This document shows positions 22,341-27,555 of a DNA stretch of 27,555 nucleotides, one piece after another. Positions within the stretch are counted from its first letter, which is position 1. Every line of letters begins with the position of its first letter. A model generated the notes under the pieces. That model had not been told where the DNA came from and searched no databases. It worked only from the letters and a program-made list of their open reading frames with translations. A program made the position numbers and the translations under genes. This stretch comes from Acholeplasmataceae bacterium (GTDB lineage Bacteria; Bacillota; Negativicutes; Acidaminococcales; Acidaminococcaceae). The stretch spans positions 1 through 27,555 of the forward strand of contig JAAYIB010000143.1 of the NCBI GenBank assembly GCA_012744295.1. The letters are read 5' to 3'.

Positions 22341-23411
22341 ATGGCGAAAAAAAGAAATCTTATCTTAACTGTTATTTTGCTGGCAGGTCTTTTCGGGCTT
22401 GCCTGGTATATTAACTTTGAAACAGACTCCTACCTGCGCAGAATAGTTAATCTCTGCATGGTCTATGCAATTATAGGGTTGTCGATGAATTTGACGAATG
22501 GCTTCACCGGCCAGTTCTCGCTGGGGCAGGCAGGCTTTATGGCAATCGGAGCCTATGCCGTCGGCATTTTCACGGTACCGGTATCCTTGCGCCCTTCTGT
22601 TTTTTATGCTGCCCCAATGCACCCTGCGATTGCCGACATCCATATGCCGTTATGGCTTGCCCTGATTGTCGGCGGCCTGTGTGCGGCCCTTGTTGCTTTT
22701 CTGATTGGCGCGCCCGTTCTCAGATTGCGGGGTGACTACCTTGCGGTAGCGACTCTGGGCTTTTCCGAAATTATCCGCATCGTGATTACAAACGCGCAGA
22801 CGATTACCAACGGCGCCCTCGGAATCAAGGACATACCGCCCTTGAATGACGTGCGGTACATCTTTGCTTTCACGGCGGCCGTGTTCATTTTCATTACGGC
22901 TTTGATCAACACCTCCTACGGCAGAGCCTTCAAGGCAATTCGGGAGGACGAGATTGCCGCCGAGGCAATGGGGATAGACCTTTTCAAGCACAAAAGCCTG
23001 GCCTTTATGCTCAGCGCCTTTTTTGCCGGCATCGGGGGCGGCCTCTACGCGGCGCTTTTAGGAACGGTTGATCCCAAGAATTTTTTATTTACTTTGACCT
23101 ATAACTTCCTGCTGATTATTGTGTTGGGCGGCATGGGAAGCATCACGGGCAGCATGATCGGTTCGATTCTTGTAACGGCCGGCCTCGAATTCTTGAGGAT
23201 TTTTGACGAGCCTCTGGAATTATTCGGCGTTGCAATTCCTCTTTTCCGGCCGGGTTTCCGCATGGTAATATTTTCGGTGCTGCTGATGGCCCTGGTCTTG
23301 TTCTGGCGACGCGGCATCATGGGCACAAGAGAGTTCACCTGGGATAAAACTATTGCCTTCTGCAAAAACCCCTTCGGCATTTTTGGGCGGAAAGGAGTGG
23401 ACAAGGCATGA
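22341..23411 (+). CDS. livM: Branched-chain amino acid ABC transporter, permease LivM
   Basis: A 356-residue permease of the LivM type. Landmarks are YAIIGLSMNLTNGFTGQFSLGQAGFMAIGAYAVG, LRLRGDYLAVATLGFSEIIRI and GRAFKAIREDEIAAEAMGIDLFKHK (cytoplasmic coupling loop). The ATG at 22341 follows GGAGAAGGTG; a GTG at 22335 in the same frame is an alternative that adds two residues. The stop overlaps the livG start by 4 bp (ATGA). Confidence 0.92.
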   Translation: MAKKRNLILTVILLAGLFGLAWYINFETDSYLRRIVNLCMVYAIIGLSMNLTNGFTGQFSLGQAGFMAIGAYAVGIFTVPVSLRPSVFYAAPMHPAIADIHMPLWLALIVGGLCAALVAFLIGAPVLRLRGDYLAVATLGFSEIIRIVITNAQTITNGALGIKDIPPLNDVRYIFAFTAAVFIFITALINTSYGRAFKAIREDEIAAEAMGIDLFKHKSLAFMLSAFFAGIGGGLYAALLGTVDPKNFLFTLTYNFLLIIVLGGMGSITGSMIGSILVTAGLEFLRIFDEPLELFGVAIPLFRPGFRMVIFSVLLMALVLFWRRGIMGTREFTWDKTIAFCKNPFGIFGRKGVDKA

Positions 23412-24193
23412 CTATCTTAAGAACCGACGGCATAATGATGCGTTTCGGCGGTGTTGTTGCCGTGAGCAACCTGCAAATCAAGATTGAGGAACATGAAATA
23501 GTCGCGCTGATCGGTCCGAACGGTGCCGGCAAAACAACGGCCTTCAATATGATCACCGGCATATACACGCCAACCGAAGGAAACGTGCTTTATACAGATG
23601 AGCATGGACGTGAAGTCAAAATCACGGGCAAAAAGCCGAGTGACATTGCCAAACTCGGTATTGCCCGCACGTTTCAGAATATCAGGCTTTTTAAGGAACT
23701 GTCCGTATATGAAAACGTCATGATAGCCAAACACCTGCATCTTAAGGCGGATTTTTTCTCGGCAGCTTTGCATCTGCCACACTACAAGGCCGAGCAAGTC
23801 AAGGCGGAGGTTGAGGTGGAAAAACTGCTGAAAAGCGTTAATCTTTGGGAACTGCGCGAAGAGAAGGCTTTTTCTCTGCCTTACGGGCAGCAGCGGCATC
23901 TGGAAATTGTCAGAGCCTTGGCGACAAACCCTCGTCTTTTGTTGCTTGATGAACCCGCCGCAGGCATGAATCCGAAGGAAACCGAAGAGCTGACCGCCTT
24001 TATCAGGAAAATCAGGGAGCAGTATCAACTGACTATTTTCATGATTGAGCATCACATGGAATTGGTAATGGATATTTCAGACCGCATCTACGTCCTTGAT
24101 TTCGGCGAAACGATAGCAAGCGGCACGCCCCAGGCAATCCAGGATAACGAGCGGGTAATTTCGGCTTATTTGGGGGTGGAGGAAGATGCTTAA
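23408..24193 (+). CDS. livG: Branched-chain amino acid ABC transporter, ATPase LivG
   Basis: A 261-residue ATPase. Walker A is GPNGAGKTT (36-44), the Q-loop region ARTFQNIRLFKELSVYENVM, the LivG-type signature LPYGQQRHLEIVRAL, Walker B LLLLDEPAAGMNP and switch histidine in MIEHHMELVM. The C-terminal VISAYLG is typical of LivG. It overlaps livM by 4 bp and livF by 8 bp. Confidence 0.93.
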   Translation: MTILRTDGIMMRFGGVVAVSNLQIKIEEHEIVALIGPNGAGKTTAFNMITGIYTPTEGNVLYTDEHGREVKITGKKPSDIAKLGIARTFQNIRLFKELSVYENVMIAKHLHLKADFFSAALHLPHYKAEQVKAEVEVEKLLKSVNLWELREEKAFSLPYGQQRHLEIVRALATNPRLLLLDEPAAGMNPKETEELTAFIRKIREQYQLTIFMIEHHMELVMDISDRIYVLDFGETIASGTPQAIQDNERVISAYLGVEEDA

Positions 24194-24899
24194 GGTTGAA
24201 GAGCTCGTTGTTGCTTACGGAGGCATTGAAGCGCTGAAAGGCATTTCCCTCGAAGTGCCCGCAGGAAAGATCATTACTTTGATTGGAGCGAACGGAGCAG
24301 GTAAAAGCACCTTGCTTCGGACTATTATCGGGCTCGTTAAACCAAAGTCGGGCAGGATTACCTACAACGACAAGGATTTGACCGGTCTGAATTCACAAAA
24401 GATCGTTACAACGGGAATTACGCTTGTACCCGAGGGCCGACGGGTTTTTTCAAACCTTACCGTTTGGGAGAACCTCAAGATTGGCGCCTATATGCGCAAG
24501 GACGAAGCCGAAATTGCAAAGGACGTCGCCTGGATTTACAGCATGTTTCCGCGTTTGGAAGAAAGAAGCTGGCAGTTGGCCGGCACTCTTTCCGGCGGCG
24601 AACAACAGATGCTTGCCGTGGGCAGAGCGCTGATGTCGAGACCCAGGCTGATCATGATGGACGAGCCTTCGCTTGGTTTGGCGCCACTCGTGATTAAGGA
24701 TATCTTCAGGATAATTCAGGAAATCAATGCCAAGGGCATGACCATCCTTTTAATTGAGCAAAATGCCAATATGGCGCTTAAAATTGCCGATTGGGCCTAC
24801 GTGCTCGAAACAGGCCGTATCACGCTCGAAGGAACAGGCAGTGATTTGCTGGCAAACCCCGAGGTCAGAGACGCATATCTCGGTAAAAAGAAAAGTTGA
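24186..24899 (+). CDS. livF: Branched-chain amino acid ABC transporter, ATPase LivF
   Basis: A 237-residue ATPase. Walker A is GANGAGKST (34-42), then ITLVPEGRRVFSNLTVWENL (LivF hallmark), signature LSGGEQQMLAVGRALM, Walker B LIMMDEPSLGLAP and LLIEQNANMALKIADWAYVLE near the end. The ATG at 24186 lies inside the end of livG. Last gene of the operon, closed by a strong terminator. Confidence 0.93.
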   Translation: MLKVEELVVAYGGIEALKGISLEVPAGKIITLIGANGAGKSTLLRTIIGLVKPKSGRITYNDKDLTGLNSQKIVTTGITLVPEGRRVFSNLTVWENLKIGAYMRKDEAEIAKDVAWIYSMFPRLEERSWQLAGTLSGGEQQMLAVGRALMSRPRLIMMDEPSLGLAPLVIKDIFRIIQEINAKGMTILLIEQNANMALKIADWAYVLETGRITLEGTGSDLLANPEVRDAYLGKKKS

Positions 24900-24903
24900 C
24901 GGT

Positions 24904-24936
24904 AAAAAGCGGTTTCGTGGAACGAAACCGCTTTTT
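24904..24936. terminator. Intrinsic terminator of the liv operon
   Basis: Perfect 15-bp stem AAAAAGCGGTTTCGT (24904-24918) and ACGAAACCGCTTTTT (24922-24936) with loop GGA; A- and T-ends make it potentially bidirectional. Confidence 0.92.
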
Positions 24937-24937
24937 A

Positions 24938-24966
24938 TTGCAACTTCCGGTAAAAAATAATAAGAT
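24938..24966 (+). promoter_or_regulatory. Promoter of the TVP38 / 81-aa / CYTH-CHAD cluster
   Basis: TTGCAA (24938-24943), 17-bp spacer, TAAGAT (24961-24966), directly after the liv terminator. Confidence 0.6.
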
Positions 24967-24994
24967 AGTAGGGAAAGAAGGTCAACAAAAGGTG

Positions 24995-25681
24995 ATGCCA
25001 TTGCAACAAAAAACTCAAGAGGTTTTCAGGGAACATCAAAAAACCATTTTTATTTTGTTTATATGTGCCGCTGCTATGCTTTTAATTCAGTTTTTACCGG
25101 TGCGGCTGCGTCCGGAATCGGTGGAAGAGGTCAGGAACTGGGTGATGCACTGCGGAAGAAGCGGTCCCCTTGTTTTTATAGTACTTTATGCAGCGCGTCC
25201 GTTCCTGTTATTTCCCAGTATCTTTCTTAATCTGAGCGCCGGCGTTTTGTTCGGACCTTATTGGGGAGTTCTGTACCTTCTGCTCGGCGGACTTGCCAAT
25301 GCAAGTGTCTGTTTCTGGCTGGGAAGGACGGCCGGACAGGACCAGGACTTGCTGAAAAGTGTTGGTGGGCGCTGGGGTGCCCGCATCGATGATTACCTTG
25401 CCGGGGACGCGGCTTTTGTACGAATGCTTTGGCTGCGCGCAGTGCCGATTTTCCCCTATGACCCCGTAAGCATAGTCGCAGGCGGCAGCAGCATGAAATA
25501 TCTGCCGTATGCGGCAGCCACGGTCATGGGTATGCTGCCTGGCGCAATAGCGTATAATTTTCTTGCGGATTCTCTTGCTGCGGGAAGCGGAGGCATATTC
25601 ATGTCGGCCTGCGCGCTTTTGCTTGCTTTTGGCCTGCCGCTTGCCTGGTGGTATTTCAGCAGGGCAAAAGAGAGCTTTTAG
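24995..25681 (+). CDS. TVP38/TMEM64 (VTT domain) membrane protein
   Basis: About 228 residues, with an N-terminal membrane helix (IFILFICAAAMLLIQFL) and a VTT (SNARE-associated) core: YAARPFLLFPSIFLNLSAGVLFGPYWGVLYLLLGGLANASVCFWLGR, then WLRAVPIFPYDPVSIVAGGS. Related DedA/TVP38 proteins are tied to lipid flipping (for example undecaprenyl phosphate or phospholipids); the role here is unknown. The start is uncertain: the ATG at 24995 has GGGAAAGAAGG 13 nt upstream, while TTG at 25001 sits nearer to AAAAGGTGAT. A longer frame back to 24896 crosses the liv terminator and promoter and is rejected. Confidence 0.82.
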   Translation: MPLQQKTQEVFREHQKTIFILFICAAAMLLIQFLPVRLRPESVEEVRNWVMHCGRSGPLVFIVLYAARPFLLFPSIFLNLSAGVLFGPYWGVLYLLLGGLANASVCFWLGRTAGQDQDLLKSVGGRWGARIDDYLAGDAAFVRMLWLRAVPIFPYDPVSIVAGGSSMKYLPYAAATVMGMLPGAIAYNFLADSLAAGSGGIFMSACALLLAFGLPLAWWYFSRAKESF

Positions 25682-25696
25682 AAAGGAGTGACGTAG

Positions 25697-25942
25697 TTGC
25701 AAGCTTTTGTCTGGCGCCACAACAGAACGTTTCACAGTCACAGTATGATACAGGAACCCTGCGTCCACCAAGATTTTTACCTTGACGCCGTAGCTGTGGT
25801 CGTTGCGGCAACAATGGAGGAGGCCGTGGCTAAACTGGTTCAGCAGAACAAGGGCTGGCGGGCGGAGGATCTTTACCGCCTGCCGCCGAAGGTTTTTTCG
25901 CTGCAGGAGGCCGCTGTACTATTTTCTGACATCAGAGGCTGA
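25697..25942 (+). CDS. Conserved-looking small protein of unknown function, TTG start
   Basis: An 81-residue soluble protein that I do not recognise. It starts at TTG 25697, with GAAAGGAG (25681-25688) 8 nt upstream, a strong site that supports the unusual start. The sequence begins QAFVWRHNRTFHSHSMIQEP with several histidines and aromatics, continues with a hydrophobic beta-like stretch AVAVVVAATMEEAVAKLV, and ends VFSLQEAAVLFSDIRG. There is no signal peptide or membrane helix. It lies 15 nt after the VTT gene and 31 nt before the CYTH-CHAD gene, so the three are probably one operon. Confidence 0.65.
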   Translation: MQAFVWRHNRTFHSHSMIQEPCVHQDFYLDAVAVVVAATMEEAVAKLVQQNKGWRAEDLYRLPPKVFSLQEAAVLFSDIRG

Positions 25943-25973
25943 CTAAACATTTTGCAAAAGGCGGGTGTAAGCA

Positions 25974-27494
25974 TTGGACAAGAACGTTGAAATGGAAATG
26001 AAGCTTACCGTTACAAAAGAAAACCTTAAAAAAATTCTGGAATCTGCCTTGATTAAGAACTCCATAATGCCTGCAGGCAAACAGGAAAAGGAATTGGAAA
26101 GCAGTTATTATGATTCCCAGGACTTCAGGCTTCTTCAAGCCGGGCTTGCTTACCGTGTCCGCAAAAGCGACGTTGGCTTCGTGGCTACGGTCAAGACGGA
26201 AGGTTCTTCCCGCAGCGGCTTTACCGAAAGGCAGGAATTCAATGTCAATGTTACAGGCCCGACGCCGACACTGGAAGGCTTTGCCGAACAAGGCCTGGAC
26301 ATTGACCTTCGCCAGCTTCTTGACGGAGCGCCGTTGAAGCTCCTTTTCAAGGTCTCGCTTACCAGGCGGATACTGATTTTGCAGATTACACCGGCAACCA
26401 TGCTGGAAATGGCGATTGATGAAGGCAGCGCAGTCGTAGGCAGAAAAAAAGAAAAAATTGAGGAAATTGAGTTTGAAATAGTGCATGGAAACAAGGCCGA
26501 CCTTTTTAACTTTATTGCCGACCTGGCAAAAGAAGCGCCGCTTTTCATCGAGCCGCGCAGCAAATTCAAAAGAGGCCTCGACTTGCTGCGCAATCAGGCG
26601 GCAAGCTCGGAAATAGAAGACAACGGTGTTGACATTGACCGCGAAGGGAACGTCGAGGCTGAATTCAAGAAACTCATATATTATGATATCGGCGTTGTGC
26701 TCGAAGCGCAGAATGCTCTTCTCGAAGATACAGGCCTGGCTGACGCTGACAGGATTCTCTTAAACAGGGTCAAAAGGCTGCGCTCCATTATCAACTTCAT
26801 TCATCCGTTGATACAAGAAGATGATTTTCGCTGCTTCCATGATTATTTAATCGATATTGTGACGCCGCTGCAGGAACTCTATGTATTAAAAAGATTCATG
26901 CGGCAGTGGGCAAAGGTATACAAAAAAACCGGTACCGTTCTGCGAAATAACGTGCTGAGCACGCGACTCGAGGAACGGAAGGCGGAAATCATGGCGTCAA
27001 TAAAGGCACAGGTAGATGGAGGACTTTATGCGCAAGGCATGTTCAAAATGCTGGCCTGGGCGGAAAATTCGCATTGGCGGGAAGCAGAGAACATGAAGCT
27101 CGACGAGTTTTCCGTGAAGCGCTTCAAGGATTGGCATAAAAAATTGCTGGCCTATGAATTCAAAAATGAAATGCTGGAAGAAGAAACAGCCCGTGAAATG
27201 CGTAAAATAATCGAAGTCATGGTCATGGTCCGCCGCAGCATCAAAATCGGCACCCTGGACAAGCAAACCTTTGCTTATATGAAGGACCTATACCGGCGCC
27301 TGAAGATTTTGAATTTCGATATTTATGGTCACAAGGATATTCTGGCCTTTTTACAGGGGACCAGCAGCCGGGTGCTTTATCGTGATGCCGGTCTGCTGAT
27401 AGGCTGGCGTTTGGCGGAAATGCCCACGGCCTGGCGCAAGGTTCAAAAAAGCTGGTCAAGACTTCTGGACGTACTCAAAAGCAGGTCAAAATAA
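25974..27494 (+). CDS. CYTH-CHAD domain protein
   Basis: A 506-residue protein. Residues about 1-205 are a CYTH (triphosphate tunnel) domain: ExExK motif EMEMK at 6-10, YYDSQDFRLLQAGLAYRVRK, GFTERQEF, EEIEFEI and SKFKRG, giving the acidic and basic side chains that bind metal and triphosphate. Residues about 225-500 are a CHAD domain, a helical, histidine- and basic-rich module linked to polyphosphate. Stand-alone CYTH enzymes hydrolyse inorganic triphosphate, and CYTH-CHAD fusions are thought to act on or at polyphosphate. The TTG start at 25974 follows AAAAGGCGGGTG and places the ExExK motif near the N-terminus as in relatives. Confidence 0.88.
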   Translation: MDKNVEMEMKLTVTKENLKKILESALIKNSIMPAGKQEKELESSYYDSQDFRLLQAGLAYRVRKSDVGFVATVKTEGSSRSGFTERQEFNVNVTGPTPTLEGFAEQGLDIDLRQLLDGAPLKLLFKVSLTRRILILQITPATMLEMAIDEGSAVVGRKKEKIEEIEFEIVHGNKADLFNFIADLAKEAPLFIEPRSKFKRGLDLLRNQAASSEIEDNGVDIDREGNVEAEFKKLIYYDIGVVLEAQNALLEDTGLADADRILLNRVKRLRSIINFIHPLIQEDDFRCFHDYLIDIVTPLQELYVLKRFMRQWAKVYKKTGTVLRNNVLSTRLEERKAEIMASIKAQVDGGLYAQGMFKMLAWAENSHWREAENMKLDEFSVKRFKDWHKKLLAYEFKNEMLEEETAREMRKIIEVMVMVRRSIKIGTLDKQTFAYMKDLYRRLKILNFDIYGHKDILAFLQGTSSRVLYRDAGLLIGWRLAEMPTAWRKVQKSWSRLLDVLKSRSK

Positions 27495-27533
27495 AAACAG
27501 CCGCAGCGGCAATGAATTGTTCCCAATCGTAAT

Positions 27534-27549
27534 AAGGCAGGACTGCCTT
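27534..27549. other. Hairpin after the CYTH-CHAD gene, at the window edge
   Basis: AAGGCAG (27534-27540) and CTGCCTT (27543-27549) form a short palindrome 39 bp after the stop. It could be a terminator or part of the next gene's control region; the window ends 6 bp later. Confidence 0.4.
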
Positions 27550-27555
27550 GTTATG

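Noticed and set aside
23417..24055. 212-codon open frame on the minus strand opposite livG
   Set aside because: A shadow of the livG coding frame with no family features.
24896..24994. N-terminal extension of the VTT protein frame
   Set aside because: It overlaps the livF stop, crosses the liv terminator and the new promoter, and would be absent from a transcript starting near 24973.
1..27555. Search by eye for CRISPR repeats, tRNA genes, phage genes and toxin-antitoxin or other defence cassettes
   Set aside because: No regular repeats, cloverleaf-like segments or typical proteins were found. The barstar-like gene is the only hint and has no RNase partner.

Overview
This window is an ordinary chromosomal stretch of a bacterium with roughly balanced base composition. 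The many lipobox lipoproteins, Gram-positive-style Shine-Dalgarno sequences, GTG and TTG starts, strong intrinsic terminators and a glycine betaine transporter beside a BusR-like regulator point to Bacillota. A Negativicutes or Peptococcaceae-like anaerobe is my best guess, but there is no rRNA or other marker gene to settle it. I see no phage, CRISPR array, tRNA, rRNA or intact insertion sequence.

Layout, left to right. Positions 1-809 hold the end of an envelope protein with a DUF3298-like region and two SH3b domains. At 860-4789 a minus-strand GntR/RCK_C regulator of the BusR type diverges from a three-gene glycine betaine/proline ABC operon whose ATPase carries CBS domains. A composite hairpin at 4802-4892 appears to be a terminator with a 53-bp inverted-repeat element inserted in its loop. 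Two half-size chromate-transporter genes follow on the minus strand (4901-6015). Then come purC (6183-6872), an OFA-type MFS transporter, a small barstar-like gene with a structured leader, an exported ComEC-like metallo-beta-lactamase-fold lipoprotein, a Uup-type ABC-F ATPase and a MATE exporter. A convergent terminator separates these from a minus-strand cupin.

The right half holds a polar amino acid ABC operon (13604-15895), a FlK-like thioesterase (minus) divergent from an acyl-CoA ligase operon (ligase, DUF3153-like lipoprotein, larE, DUF190), a complete branched-chain amino acid ABC operon (20178-24899), and a last cluster of a TVP38/VTT membrane protein, an unknown 81-residue protein and a CYTH-CHAD protein.

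The dominant theme is solute uptake: three ABC importers, each with its own lipoprotein receptor. In two of them a hairpin sits between the receptor gene and the permease gene, an arrangement expected to give receptor in excess. The osmolyte locus has sequence features consistent with c-di-AMP control both of transcription (BusR) and of transport (CBS domains). The most unusual sequence object is the small transposon-like palindrome inside the terminator at 4802-4892. I found no convincing new defence or mobile system.
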